DNA of 64,000 nt from Hyphomonadaceae bacterium BRH_c29 (GTDB taxonomy: Bacteria; Pseudomonadota; Alphaproteobacteria; Caulobacterales; Hyphomonadaceae): NCBI GenBank assembly GCA_000961695.1, contig LADW01000077.1, forward strand, positions 1 through 64,000. Direction: 5' to 3'. Position 1 is the stretch's first letter. The number at the start of each line of letters is the position of its first letter. The translations under genes were made by a program, and so were the position numbers. The notes under the pieces were generated by a model. That model was not told the origin of the DNA. It did no database searches and saw only the letters and a program-made list of their open reading frames with translations. Of the stretch, positions 1 to 9,043 are shown in pieces.

Positions 1-480
1 AGCGGCGCGGCGCGTCAGCTTGGCAGCGGTCGCCGTACGGCCATGGCCGGGCGGGCCGACGAGGAGAATATCATGGTCGAAACGGGCCGGAAGCGGATCG
101 CAGGTCACGATGCGGGCGAGGCCCTCGGCGATGGCTTCTTCCGGGTTTGACAGGTTCTGGACACGGCCGGCGCCTTCGGCAGCCACACGGTCTCCAAAAC
201 GTTTCGGGGCGCCGTGCCACATCAGGGCATCGCGGACGCGGCTGTAGAGGGGGTTTTCGCTGCCACGGCCATGCGTGCCGCCGCGCGACTCGCGCAGGAA
301 CAGGGGCTCGTTGGACACGAGGCCCACACCGCCACCGCCCATCCTGTCGACCGCTGCACGCACTTCCACGCCGCCATCGATCTCACGCTCGGACAGGATC
401 ACCGCATCGGCGCCCATTTCGGCAAAGATCATAGCCTTGGCAGCCTCGAAGGTCTCAGCGGCGAACATTTTCATACGCAT
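1..480 (-). CDS. flhF: Flagellar biosynthesis GTPase FlhF, N-terminal part (runs off window edge)
   Basis: My translation of the minus strand from ATG at 480: MRMKMFAAETFEAAKAMIFAEMGADAVILSEREIDGGVEV...VRDALMWHGAPKRFG...FDHDILLVGPPGHGRTATAAKLTRRA. FlhF-like N-terminus plus P-loop start; next to fliN. Confidence 0.8.
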   Translation of the reverse strand, partial: MRMKMFAAETFEAAKAMIFAEMGADAVILSEREIDGGVEVRAAVDRMGGGGVGLVSNEPLFLRESRGGTHGRGSENPLYSRVRDALMWHGAPKRFGDRVAAEGAGRVQNLSNPEEAIAEGLARIVTCDPLPARFDHDILLVGPPGHGRTATAAKLTRRAA

Positions 481-658
481 ACGGCAGCGTCCTTGATTTC
501 CGACCGATCCGTCCTGTCGCGCCCCCACGCGAACGGATCACACTCTCCCGGCTTCAGTAGTGTCGGGTAAAGGTTAACAAATTCCTCTTCCGCGTTAGGG
601 ATTGCCGAATTCGGTGCAGCCAAAAAGCCCGCTCACACAGCCTTTTCGGCCGCGCGTC

Positions 659-673
659 GTAACACCTTGTTAA
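659..673 (-). promoter_or_regulatory. Candidate CtrA box (TTAA-N7-TTAC on minus strand) upstream of flhF
   Basis: + strand GTAACACCTTGTTAA; minus TTAA-CAAGGTG-TTAC, 7/8 match to TTAA-N7-TTAA, in the fliN-flhF gap. Confidence 0.4.
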
Positions 674-691
674 CCATGGGTTTTGCCGTCG

Positions 692-958
692 TCAGGCCGC
701 TTCGCGGGAGTCGACAATCTCTGAAAGTGTCACGCCGAGTTGCCCATCTGCAACAACCAGACGGCCCCGGGCCATCAATCTGTCGGACACATAGATCTCG
801 ACCGGCTCATCCGTGCGTCGTTCCAGCGCCACGATGTCATTCGCCGACATCACCATCAGCTCTTCCATCGACATGCGCACTTCGCCCAGCACCACATCCA
901 CGCGCACAGGTACGTCCATCAGGGTTTTCTTCAGGGCAGGATTGGCGGGCTGGGTCAT
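692..958 (-). CDS. fliN: Flagellar motor switch protein FliN
   Basis: ORF 88 aa; MDVPVRVDVVLGEVRMSMEELMVMSANDIVALERRTDEPVEIYVSDRLMARGRLVVADGQLGVTLSEI is FliN/SpoA. Confidence 0.93.
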   Translation of the reverse strand: MTQPANPALKKTLMDVPVRVDVVLGEVRMSMEELMVMSANDIVALERRTDEPVEIYVSDRLMARGRLVVADGQLGVTLSEIVDSREAA

Positions 959-1374
959 GGTCCGTCCTCGGTCGTCGGGCTCGTCTTGTGACTGAATTCC
1001 GTAGTTTGTGCAAACAGATCGCCCTGCCCGTCCACAATACGCTGCGCCGTCGCTGTCACAAGACGCAGAGCTGTCTCCCGGAAGCCATCGGCATAGGCGC
1101 CCGCTTCGAGGTGATCGGCCAGCGAGACAAGGTTTGACAGGGCTTCTTTCAGCTGGTCGGTCACCTGCTGCAGCCGGGCATTCTGTGCATCATTGCGCAG
1201 CGACATGGCCGCCGCATGGGCCTCGGCGCGCGCTTCGGTCAGCAACATGGCCAGATCCGGCGCAGACAGGGTGATCTTCTCTTCAGCGGGTGGCGCCCGA
1301 ACCTCTGGCTCGGGCTGCGGCGTGAAATCGCTGCGAAAATCGAAAGCCTGCAAGGATTTGACCGCGCGCCGCAT
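955..1374 (-). CDS. fliH: FliH/FlbE-like flagellar assembly protein
   Basis: 139 aa, position between fliG and fliN with overlapping stop/start codons; helical charged composition. Confidence 0.65.
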   Translation of the reverse strand: MRRAVKSLQAFDFRSDFTPQPEPEVRAPPAEEKITLSAPDLAMLLTEARAEAHAAAMSLRNDAQNARLQQVTDQLKEALSNLVSLADHLEAGAYADGFRETALRLVTATAQRIVDGQGDLFAQTTEFSHKTSPTTEDGP

Positions 1375-2306
1375 CAGTCCACCAGCTCATCATCATGGGC
1401 CTGGCCGTCGGCGCGGATGTCGCCGCGCTGCATCAGCGTGCGGGCAAGCGCCACGACTTCCTGACGGGCCGTTTCGATCTCGCTGCGGCGCACAGGGCCA
1501 AGCGAGGCGATCTCCTCGCGCAGCAGGTCGCCCGCGCGCTGGGTCATGTTGACGAAGAACACCGCTGCCGTGTCCGGCCGCGCGCCTTTCAGGGCCACAA
1601 CCAGAACGGCGCGATCGGCTGCCGACAGCAGCGTCTGCAGGCCAGCAGCGTCGAGGCTGGTCAGATCGTCGAAGGTGAACATCAGCGCGCGCACCTTGTC
1701 GCCCGCACCAGGCTGGGCATGGTCGAGGGCGGCCAGGAATGTCTTCTCGGACCGGCTGTCGAGCCGGTCAAAGATGCGGGCAACCCGCTCATGCCCACTG
1801 CCCTGCCCGGCCTCAGCCCCGGCGCTCAATTGAGCAGCCAGTTTGGTCTCGAAGGCCGCCAGCGCGGCAGGATGGATCGGGCCGAGATTCAGCAGGCGCT
1901 GCATCGCATCGATGGAAAGCGTCGGCGGGAGCGCACGCAGCAGACGCGCCGCTGCTTCACCGGAGAGGCGCGACAAAGCCAGCGCAACGGTCTGGGCATG
2001 CTCGCCCGCGAACAGGCTCGCCAGCGTGTCCGTTCCGGTCTCCGACAGGAGACGCCAGACGGAGGCGCCGGTTTCCGCTGGCTTCCGCAGCCGCTGATGC
2101 GCCGCCATGAACTGGTTGACCGCTTCGCTCTCGCCATCGGCAGACGGACCCAGCGTGTCCATCGCGGCGGTCAGGGCCTGAACTTCGGATTTCGACAGTT
2201 CCGCCCAGATCGGCGCGGCATCAGGTCCAAGCGCACGCATCAGGCGGGCCGAGCGCATCAGGCCGTCAGCGGGGGCGGTTTCGCGGGTGAGTGTCAGCGC
2301 GCTCAT
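1374..2306 (-). CDS. fliG: Flagellar motor switch protein FliG
   Basis: 310 aa; EHAQTVALALSRL (EHPQ-like) and VRALMFTFDDLTSLD motifs. Confidence 0.93.
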   Translation of the reverse strand: MSALTLTRETAPADGLMRSARLMRALGPDAAPIWAELSKSEVQALTAAMDTLGPSADGESEAVNQFMAAHQRLRKPAETGASVWRLLSETGTDTLASLFAGEHAQTVALALSRLSGEAAARLLRALPPTLSIDAMQRLLNLGPIHPAALAAFETKLAAQLSAGAEAGQGSGHERVARIFDRLDSRSEKTFLAALDHAQPGAGDKVRALMFTFDDLTSLDAAGLQTLLSAADRAVLVVALKGARPDTAAVFFVNMTQRAGDLLREEIASLGPVRRSEIETARQEVVALARTLMQRGDIRADGQAHDDELVD

Positions 2307-2965
2307 GCATTGCCTCCGCGATTGCCCATCCAGCCACGCACGACATCTGCAGCGCGAGCCGGGTCATGGCGGGCAAGGTCGGCGGCTTCGCTGCTGCGAA
2401 CAGGGGCGGCTTGTGCGACGGGCTCGACCGGTGTGGGCGACCTGCGGGCCGGCAGGGCCTCGCGGACGAGTTCGACCGGGGCGTCCTCGCGGCGCGGCGC
2501 GGTGAAACCGATCCAGCCGGCCAGACCTGCCAGCAGCGCCAGAAGAGTCAGCTCGGCCCAGTCACCCGGCAGGGGCGCACCGGTCACACCAGGGGCGAAT
2601 GGCACACGCTGGATCACAGTACGATCACCGTCGCCGTCAGATAGACCCCCGGCAAGCGACACGACATTCACCAGCGTGGCGTCGGGGATCACGGAATTTT
2701 CGTCGAGAAGAACAAGGATTTGCCGTCCCTTGCCGGACTGGCGCGCCACCGAGACGCGCACATGCCCCTGCCCCGCAACCGCTTCTGCGACCGAGAGAAG
2801 TGAGGCTTCAGCCTGGGAAAGCGGGCCGGGGCTGGCCGGGGCGCGGGCAAGGATTTCGCTGCCGCGCCAGGCCAGAAGGCCAATAGCTACAACACATGCC
2901 GCGAACGCGAGCGCCCGTGTGGAAGGCGTCGCGCCGCGCGAGATTCCGGGTTTGCCGTACGCCAT
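2303..2965 (-). CDS. fliF: Severely shortened FliF-like MS-ring protein (220 aa)
   Basis: TM1 (ALAFAACVVAIGLLAW), RBM3-like segment (SVAEAVAGQGHVRVSVARQ...QILVLLDENS...VNVVSLAGGLSDGDGDRTVIQRVPFA), TM2 (AELTLLALLAGLAGWIGF), C-terminal FliG-binding-like ARHDPARAADVVRGWMGN; 4-bp overlap with fliG. In-frame TGA 15 nt upstream of ATG. Confidence 0.75.
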   Translation of the reverse strand: MAYGKPGISRGATPSTRALAFAACVVAIGLLAWRGSEILARAPASPGPLSQAEASLLSVAEAVAGQGHVRVSVARQSGKGRQILVLLDENSVIPDATLVNVVSLAGGLSDGDGDRTVIQRVPFAPGVTGAPLPGDWAELTLLALLAGLAGWIGFTAPRREDAPVELVREALPARRSPTPVEPVAQAAPVRSSEAADLARHDPARAADVVRGWMGNRGGNA

Positions 2966-3025
2966 ACTGGACTCCCGTCACCCGGTGGAATCCGGATGCT
3001 TTCGCCAGTGTTAACGGGCCGCCCG

Positions 3026-3040
3026 TAAAGTTTGGTTTAA
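3026..3040 (-). promoter_or_regulatory. Candidate CtrA box upstream of fliF (TTAA-N7-TTTA on minus strand)
   Basis: + strand TAAAGTTTGGTTTAA; 7/8 match to TTAA-N7-TTAA, ~60 bp upstream of fliF ATG. Confidence 0.45.
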
Positions 3041-3047
3041 CAGGCGC

Positions 3048-3338
3048 CTAGCGGCGGTACTGCTGCAGCCGGGTCGTCCGAAGCCCCTTGGCCCCATGGC
3101 GCAGGTACAGGCGTTCCCAGCCTTCGAATTCCTCGTCCGTCAGATTGTAACGGTCGCAGGCGGCCTTGCGGCTGAGGAGACCACCAGAGACGGCGGCAAC
3201 CACTTCCGCCTTGCGGCGGGTGACCCAACGGGAAATGCTTGGCGACGGAAGATCCGCCAGGGTGAGCTTCTGGCCGTCAGGGCCTTTGACGCTCGTCGGT
3301 TTTGCGTTCTGCTGTTCCATATCCACACCATCTATCAA
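3048..3338 (-). CDS. sciP: SciP-like (DUF1153) CtrA-inhibitory protein
   Basis: SISRWVTRRKAEVVAAVSGGLLSRKAACDRYNLTDEEFEGWERLYLRHGAKGLRTTRLQQYR; start possibly the internal Met at 3320. Confidence 0.85.
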   Translation of the reverse strand: MIDGVDMEQQNAKPTSVKGPDGQKLTLADLPSPSISRWVTRRKAEVVAAVSGGLLSRKAACDRYNLTDEEFEGWERLYLRHGAKGLRTTRLQQYRR

Positions 3339-3526
3339 TAGAGGGCGAGCACTCCTTCTGGAGAGCCCGGAATATGGACACTACACACCTCGCCTTAAGC
3401 CGACGCGTAACCGGAAACGTGAGTTTGCCCCCTCGCATTAGGAGGATGTTTGCAAACCTGTTCCGACCCGGCACACTGAGTGAGACTCTGCAGCAAACAT
3501 TACAGGAATGAAAAAAATCTACGCGA

Positions 3527-4612
3527 TCAGGGTAGCAAAATCAGCGCATTATTGTCCCGCGCCTGCGCCGCGTGACGCCGCAGCATGGTCAGGAACATCT
3601 GGTCACCGCGCTCGGTCTGCTTGACCAGCATAGCCGCCCCGAACGCCACCGACATGCCGTAGAAGCAATTGTAGCGATAGTCGTCATAAAGGCGTTCGAA
3701 GCTGTAATCCGTGACGCCCTCTTCCTGCAACCGGGCATGGTAATAGCGAAGCAGGGCTTGCTCGTGCTTCGGACGCTCTTCCCGCGTCAGGCCAGCCCCG
3801 ATGAAGTAAGCGACATCGTTCGCTGGCGCGCCTTTGCCAGCCGTTTGCCAGTCGACCACAGCCAGCGGCTTGGGCGCGCCGGGCTTGCCGAACAGCATGT
3901 TGTCGAGCCGGTAGTCATTGTGCGTCAGCGCGAAAGGACCGGGCCGCTCTTCCAGATGCATGCGGGGCAGCGCATCCGCATAGGCATCGCCAACTTCGAT
4001 CACGTCCGGCGTCAGGTGGGCCGCGTAGCGCTCCTTGAAGCCCACCCACAGGCCTGCAACCTGTTCCGGCCCGAGGGCTGGCGGCGGTGCCATGCTCGTG
4101 CCTTGCAGCCAGGCGTGCGTGTCGAGCGTCTCATCCATCCAGTAGGCCGCGTGCAGGATCGCCGCAGCGTCCAGCGCACGCTCTGCCTCAGCGACATTAC
4201 AGCCAGCCAGCTGGTCGCCCTGCTCTGACGGCGCCATATCTTCCATGATCAGGGCAAAGCGGTTCGTCTCCGCGTCATAATCGGTATAGAGCGCCCCTGG
4301 CGTGATCCGGCCCGCCACTTTCGGGAAGGTCCGGTAGAACATGACCTCGCGCTCGTAATGGCCGAGCATCTTGGCCGTCATCAGGCTGGCATCGCTGCCG
4401 GACGGAAACTTGCCTACCAGCGTCGCCGGGGCGCCGTCGCCCTTGCGGGCATAGTCGAAGACAAAACGGACATTCTCGCCGATCTGGCCGGTGCCAATCG
4501 ACTTCGCGGTCAGGCTGCTGACTTCCGCATCAATGCCTATTTCATCGAAAAGCTGGTTGAACCAGTCCGGCGTGAGATCAAGGGGGTTCGTGTCGAGGCC
4601 GGGTCGGCTCAT
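3527..4612 (-). CDS. Phosphotransferase/ecdysteroid-kinase-like (aminoglycoside phosphotransferase fold)
   Basis: FALTHNDYRLDNMLFGKPGAPKPLAVVDWQTAGKGAPANDVAYFIG catalytic motifs; start chosen at MSRPGLDTNPLDLTPDW rather than the longer ORF at 4792. Confidence 0.85.
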   Translation of the reverse strand: MSRPGLDTNPLDLTPDWFNQLFDEIGIDAEVSSLTAKSIGTGQIGENVRFVFDYARKGDGAPATLVGKFPSGSDASLMTAKMLGHYEREVMFYRTFPKVAGRITPGALYTDYDAETNRFALIMEDMAPSEQGDQLAGCNVAEAERALDAAAILHAAYWMDETLDTHAWLQGTSMAPPPALGPEQVAGLWVGFKERYAAHLTPDVIEVGDAYADALPRMHLEERPGPFALTHNDYRLDNMLFGKPGAPKPLAVVDWQTAGKGAPANDVAYFIGAGLTREERPKHEQALLRYYHARLQEEGVTDYSFERLYDDYRYNCFYGMSVAFGAAMLVKQTERGDQMFLTMLRRHAAQARDNNALILLP

Positions 4613-5240
4613 GGGTTTCCTCCGCATCGTCGGGCTCCTGGGGCCCGCTCTCTGTCTTTTTTGGGATGTATTTCTGCAGGCGTAGCATCCGCTCCTCGGC
4701 GGCGCGCAGGGACTTGTCGAGCGCGGCCATGGTGAGGGCGAAGTCGCCATTCGTATCCTTGCGCCAGGCCCGCTCTGTGCGGTCAATAACAAAGGCGATG
4801 GCCGCGACCTTCAGGCCAAGTGGCGCGCCGCTGTCATCGTCGAGCCCTGCGGATGCGAGCGCCCAGTGCGCGCTGGCCGCCCGGTGCTGAGGCAGGCGCA
4901 GCAGGAGACGCGGCGTGCGATCCCGGTCGCGCATGAGAGAGATCGCCCCGGCGCGATAGTCTTCCATCGCCTCAAAGCGCAGCATGATGACATCGAACAG
5001 GCGCTCACGCGGGGAGTCGCCCCCGGCCGGCCCTTCAGCGGACATGGCACGGTCGAAATGAAGGTCGAACGCATTGGCGAGATCATCGCGCGTCAGGCCA
5101 TAGAAATCGCTGAGCGAGAGTCCCGCTTCTGTCGCAATGGCGCTGAGAGTGAGGCTGCCCCATGGAGCGTCACCGGCGAGGCGCAGCGCGGACAGGAGGC
5201 CGGTTTCGACGATGTCGATCTCTTCCTCCATCTGCGTCAC
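4578..5240 (-). CDS. TetR-family-like transcriptional regulator
   Basis: N-terminal HTH-like WGSLTLSAIATEAGLSLSDFYGLTRDDLANAFDLHFD. Confidence 0.7.
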   Translation of the reverse strand: MTQMEEEIDIVETGLLSALRLAGDAPWGSLTLSAIATEAGLSLSDFYGLTRDDLANAFDLHFDRAMSAEGPAGGDSPRERLFDVIMLRFEAMEDYRAGAISLMRDRDRTPRLLLRLPQHRAASAHWALASAGLDDDSGAPLGLKVAAIAFVIDRTERAWRKDTNGDFALTMAALDKSLRAAEERMLRLQKYIPKKTESGPQEPDDAEETHEPTRPRHEPP

Positions 5241-5245
5241 AACTC

Positions 5246-6052
5246 CTAATCCGTATCGCGTGACAGCTCCCGGTCGCGGCTTGCGGCGGCCCGGATCGCC
5301 TTTCGCATCAGTCCCGGCATCCCACCCTCATCCATGAGGATGTCAAGGGCTGCCTGGGTGGTGCCGCCGGGAGAGGTGACCGCTTTTCTGAGCGCATTCG
5401 GCGCCTCCTCAGACTGCGCCATGAGGGCAGCTGCGCCCTCGACGGTCAGCCGGGCCAGACGCGCTGCAAGGTCTGCTGGCAGGCCTTCAGCGGCGGCAGC
5501 ATCGGCCATGGCCTCAGCCAGAAGGAAGACATAGGCGGGCCCGCTGCCGGACAGGCCTGTGACAACAGACATATGCTTTTCATCGACCGGACCGATGACT
5601 TCACCGAGCGGCGCAAGCAGTGTTTGTGTGATCCCGATGTCCGTAGCCGTGATCGTGGTGAGCGCAGAGATGACCGAAACACCCCTCCCTATGGCGCCTG
5701 GCGTGTTCGGCATGACCCGGATCAAACGATCCGTGCCGAGGCGGTCTGACAGCTGCCGGATACGCGTGCCGGCCATGATCGAGATGACAAGCGTGTCCGG
5801 TCCGATCCAGGGCTTCAGGCTCTCGGCCATTTGGGGGAACACTTGCGGCTTCACCGCGACGATCAGCACATCGACCGGTGAGGGCTCCGGGTTCAGCACG
5901 ACCTTTCCGGCGCTGGCCCAACCCGTGACGATTTCCGACGGGTGCGGGTCCTGAATGCGGATGTCGGGCTTATCCTTGCCGGACAGCCAGCCGCTAGCCA
6001 GCGCGGCGCCCATCCGGCCTGCCCCGATCAGGGCGATCGACGGCGCGCTCAT
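5246..6052 (-). CDS. proC: Pyrroline-5-carboxylate reductase
   Basis: IALIGAGRMGAALASGWL...VMPNTPGAIGRGVSVIS...GSGPAYVFLLAEAMADAA...VTSPGGTTQAAL. Confidence 0.95.
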   Translation of the reverse strand: MSAPSIALIGAGRMGAALASGWLSGKDKPDIRIQDPHPSEIVTGWASAGKVVLNPEPSPVDVLIVAVKPQVFPQMAESLKPWIGPDTLVISIMAGTRIRQLSDRLGTDRLIRVMPNTPGAIGRGVSVISALTTITATDIGITQTLLAPLGEVIGPVDEKHMSVVTGLSGSGPAYVFLLAEAMADAAAAEGLPADLAARLARLTVEGAAALMAQSEEAPNALRKAVTSPGGTTQAALDILMDEGGMPGLMRKAIRAAASRDRELSRDTD

Positions 6053-6056
6053 CTGG

Positions 6057-6560
6057 TCAGGCTTCGCCGTGGGTTTCGAACATCACCGCTTCGAGGGCAT
6101 CGCGCGGGGATTTTCCGGCCCAGATCAAAAAGTTGAAAGCAGGCACGAACCGCTCGGTCGCGCTGACGGCGGCGGCCATGGCGCTGCGGATTTCGCCGAG
6201 CGTGGGCTCGTCCCGGTCCATCATCGGGAACGTGTAGCGGAAGATGATGACGCCTTCGTCGGCCCAATAGTCGAAATGGCCGAGCCAGAGGCGTTCGTTC
6301 GCCATCATGATGAGTTCGGCGATCTGGGCGCGTTTGGCCGTTTGCGGCTTCACGTCCAGCGTCATCGAGAAATGGATCGCCGCAGGTTCCGGACGATAGG
6401 CAAACAGCGCGCCAAGGTCGCCCCAGCGTGTTTCCGCGACGGCCTGGAGGGTTCCCTCCTCGTCGCGTTCGGCCTGCCAGCCGCCTTCTTCAAGGGCCTC
6501 TTCGACCCGCTCCAGCGGATCGATCATGTTAAATTCGTTGCGGGTCAGGCCAACGCTCAT
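6057..6560 (-). CDS. YbjN domain-containing protein
   Basis: 167 aa; YbjN/type III chaperone-like sequence; adjacent to proC. Confidence 0.8.
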   Translation of the reverse strand: MSVGLTRNEFNMIDPLERVEEALEEGGWQAERDEEGTLQAVAETRWGDLGALFAYRPEPAAIHFSMTLDVKPQTAKRAQIAELIMMANERLWLGHFDYWADEGVIIFRYTFPMMDRDEPTLGEIRSAMAAAVSATERFVPAFNFLIWAGKSPRDALEAVMFETHGEA

Positions 6561-6693
6561 AGATGTTCCCCCTCGCAGACCGGTCTATCGGGGCAGGATT
6601 CGCCCCTCTGCGCTATCCCCACGCATGCCCCATGCATACGCGGCTCAGCGCTGAGGTCCATCCGGTTCAACAGTTAATGCAGATGACGAGGGC

Positions 6694-6951
6694 TCAGTCT
6701 TTGGTCCGTTTGGCAGCTGTTTCCAGCTCTGCCACGCGCTGTTCCAGCGCTTCGACCTTTTCCAGCGCGGAGATGGCGAGCGCCTTCAGCGCCTCCACTT
6801 CGTCCCGCCCGGCGAGGTCCATATCGGCGATCATTGCCCGCACACGCGCCTGCGCGGCGGTCTTGGCTTCCTCGCCTGCGGTGCGGGCTGCCCCCATCGC
6901 ACCGGTCAGGAGACCGGCAATGTCATCGAGCAGTGGATTTGTCGCTGCCAT
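6694..6951 (-). CDS. ubiK: UbiK-family accessory factor (BMFP domain)
   Basis: NPLLDDIAGLLTGAMGAARTAGEEAKTAAQARVRAMIADMDLAGRDEVEALKALAISALEKVEALEQRVAELE. Confidence 0.85.
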   Translation of the reverse strand: MAATNPLLDDIAGLLTGAMGAARTAGEEAKTAAQARVRAMIADMDLAGRDEVEALKALAISALEKVEALEQRVAELETAAKRTKD

Positions 6952-7040
6952 GAGGCTACTCCTTCGCGCGCGGGTGGCTGGTCTTGTTTGAGGCTTCCCG
7001 TAACAGATAGGTTCGGGGCAAGACAGGGAAAAGACGCCGC

Positions 7041-7997
7041 ATGTTCGACACGATGACGCTGCTGAGCGCGCACCTTGCCGCCAGCGCCATGGCCTTCCCT
7101 GAGATGAGCCCGGCCCTTGTCTCCATAGATTTCGGCTTTCTCGGCCTCGGCACCTTCCATCTGCGCTGGTACGCGCTCGGCTATATGGCCGGGATTGGCC
7201 TGGCCTGGTGGTATGCCAGCACCCTGATCAAGCGCCCGGCTTTGTTCGGCGGGACGAGCCCGCTGACCAAGGACCAGCTCGACGACATCATGTTCTGGAT
7301 CATCCTGGGCATCATTCTGGGCGGACGGATCGGCTATATTCTCTTCTATATGGTGCCCTATCAGTTCGACGTGCTGGCTGCCGATCCGATGACGATCCTG
7401 CGCATCTGGGATGGCGGCATGTCCTTCCACGGAGGGATCTCCGGTGTCGCGATTGCGCTGATCTATTTCGCCTACCGCAACAAGGTGAACCTTCTCTCCG
7501 TCGGAGACATTGCCGGCGTGGTCGCCCCAATCGGCATCGGCCTCGTGCGCATCGCGAACTTCATCAATGCGGAACTCTATGGCCGCCACACGGACTCGTC
7601 CTGGGGCATGGTCTTCCCGGAAGGCGTCGTGCCGGGCTCCACGCCGCCAGCCTATAACTGGGACACCGGCACCTGGCTCTATAATGGCTTCGAGACGGCG
7701 CGTTTTCCGAGCCAGCTTTATGAATCGGCGCTGGAAGGCTGGCTGCCGCTGCTCGTTGGCTCCCTCCTCATCTGGCGTTTCGGCGCCCTCAAGCGTCCGG
7801 GCCTCGTCGCGGGCCTCTTCCTGCTGATGTACGCGTTCGGCCGGACGGTCGTTGAGAATTTCCGCATGCCGGATTCCTTTGTCCACGGCCTGCCGGAATG
7901 GCTGACCATGGGCCAGATCCTCTCCATCCCGATGTGGCTGGGCGGCTTGTGGCTGGTCTGGAACGCCCTGAAACCGAAGGCTTCGACGAAAGCGTGA
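7041..7997 (+). CDS. lgt: Prolipoprotein diacylglyceryl transferase
   Basis: RWYALGYMAGIGLAWWYAS...GGRIGYILFYM...WDGGMSFHGG...RIANFINAELYGRHTD...PSQLYESALEG. Confidence 0.95.
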   Translation: MFDTMTLLSAHLAASAMAFPEMSPALVSIDFGFLGLGTFHLRWYALGYMAGIGLAWWYASTLIKRPALFGGTSPLTKDQLDDIMFWIILGIILGGRIGYILFYMVPYQFDVLAADPMTILRIWDGGMSFHGGISGVAIALIYFAYRNKVNLLSVGDIAGVVAPIGIGLVRIANFINAELYGRHTDSSWGMVFPEGVVPGSTPPAYNWDTGTWLYNGFETARFPSQLYESALEGWLPLLVGSLLIWRFGALKRPGLVAGLFLLMYAFGRTVVENFRMPDSFVHGLPEWLTMGQILSIPMWLGGLWLVWNALKPKASTKA

Positions 7998-9040
7998 CTC
8001 TGAAAGAGCGTCTTGTCCGCCTGATCGAAACAGGCGGCCCGATCCCTGTGTCGACTTATATGCAGCTCTGCCTGCACGACACGGGCCAGGGCTATTACGC
8101 CACCCGTCCCGGCATCGGGAAGGATTTCATCACGGCGCCAGAGATCAGCCAGATCTTCGGTGAGCTGATCGGCCTCTGGCTGGTGCACGAGTGGAAAGCG
8201 CTCGGATCGCCGGAAGAGGTCCGCATTGTCGAGATCGGCCCCGGACGCGGCCAGCTGATGCGCGATGCCCTGCGCCTTGCCATGATGGCCGGCGGCGAAG
8301 GCTTCGCCAACGCCATGCGCGTGACTTTGGTCGAGCCTGCCCCTGCCTTGCGAGAGGTACAGCGCGAGGCACTGGCCGCCGCTGACCCGGAATTCGTGGC
8401 GACGCTGGCCGAGGTGCCCGCCGGGCCGATGCTGCTGATAGCGAACGAATATCTCGACTGTCTGCCCGCCCGCCAGTTCCGGAAAGCGGGCGGCGCCTGG
8501 CGCGAATGCGTGATCGGGCTGGATGGCGACAACGCGCTGGCCTTCGGACTTGCGGCAGACGAACAGGCCGCCCCGGAAGGCGCAGCAGACACGAGCGCGG
8601 TCGTGGAAGTGCAGATCGGCCTCGACCTGCTGATGGCAGACCTTGTCACCCGCAGCGCACCGTTCCGTGCGCTGTTCGTAGACTACGGCCCCGCAGATGT
8701 GGCGCCGGGCGACAGCCTCCGGTCCTACAAGGATGGCCAGCAGATCAGCCCGCTTGCCCTGCCCGGTGAGGCAGACCTGACGGTCGACGTGGACTTCGGC
8801 CGCCTCGCCCGCCTGTCGCGCAAGGTCGGCCTCGATGTCGCCGGACCATCGCCGCAAGGCATGTTCCTGCTCGGCCTCGGCGCGCAGGCACGGCTCAATC
8901 AACTGGTGAAGGCAAACCCGGATGATGCCGACGCCATCTACAACGCCGCCCAGCGCCTGATCGACCCGAAAGACATGGGCGAACGCTTCAAGGCAATCTG
9001 CCTGTCCTCCCCCGGCCTGCCGCCCCCGGCAGGTTTTTGA
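7994..9040 (+). CDS. Class I SAM-dependent methyltransferase, MidA/NDUFAF7 family
   Basis: GYYATRPGIGKDFITAPEISQIFGELIGLWLV...IVEIGPGRGQLMRDALR; GTG start overlaps lgt stop (GTGA). Confidence 0.88.
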   Translation: MTLKERLVRLIETGGPIPVSTYMQLCLHDTGQGYYATRPGIGKDFITAPEISQIFGELIGLWLVHEWKALGSPEEVRIVEIGPGRGQLMRDALRLAMMAGGEGFANAMRVTLVEPAPALREVQREALAAADPEFVATLAEVPAGPMLLIANEYLDCLPARQFRKAGGAWRECVIGLDGDNALAFGLAADEQAAPEGAADTSAVVEVQIGLDLLMADLVTRSAPFRALFVDYGPADVAPGDSLRSYKDGQQISPLALPGEADLTVDVDFGRLARLSRKVGLDVAGPSPQGMFLLGLGAQARLNQLVKANPDDADAIYNAAQRLIDPKDMGERFKAICLSSPGLPPPAGF

Positions 9041-9043
9041 GGC

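Noticed and set aside
1395-3014. 539-aa plus-strand ORF antisense to fliG/fliF
   Set aside because: High-GC shadow ORF; the minus strand holds recognisable flagellar proteins with overlapping starts and stops.
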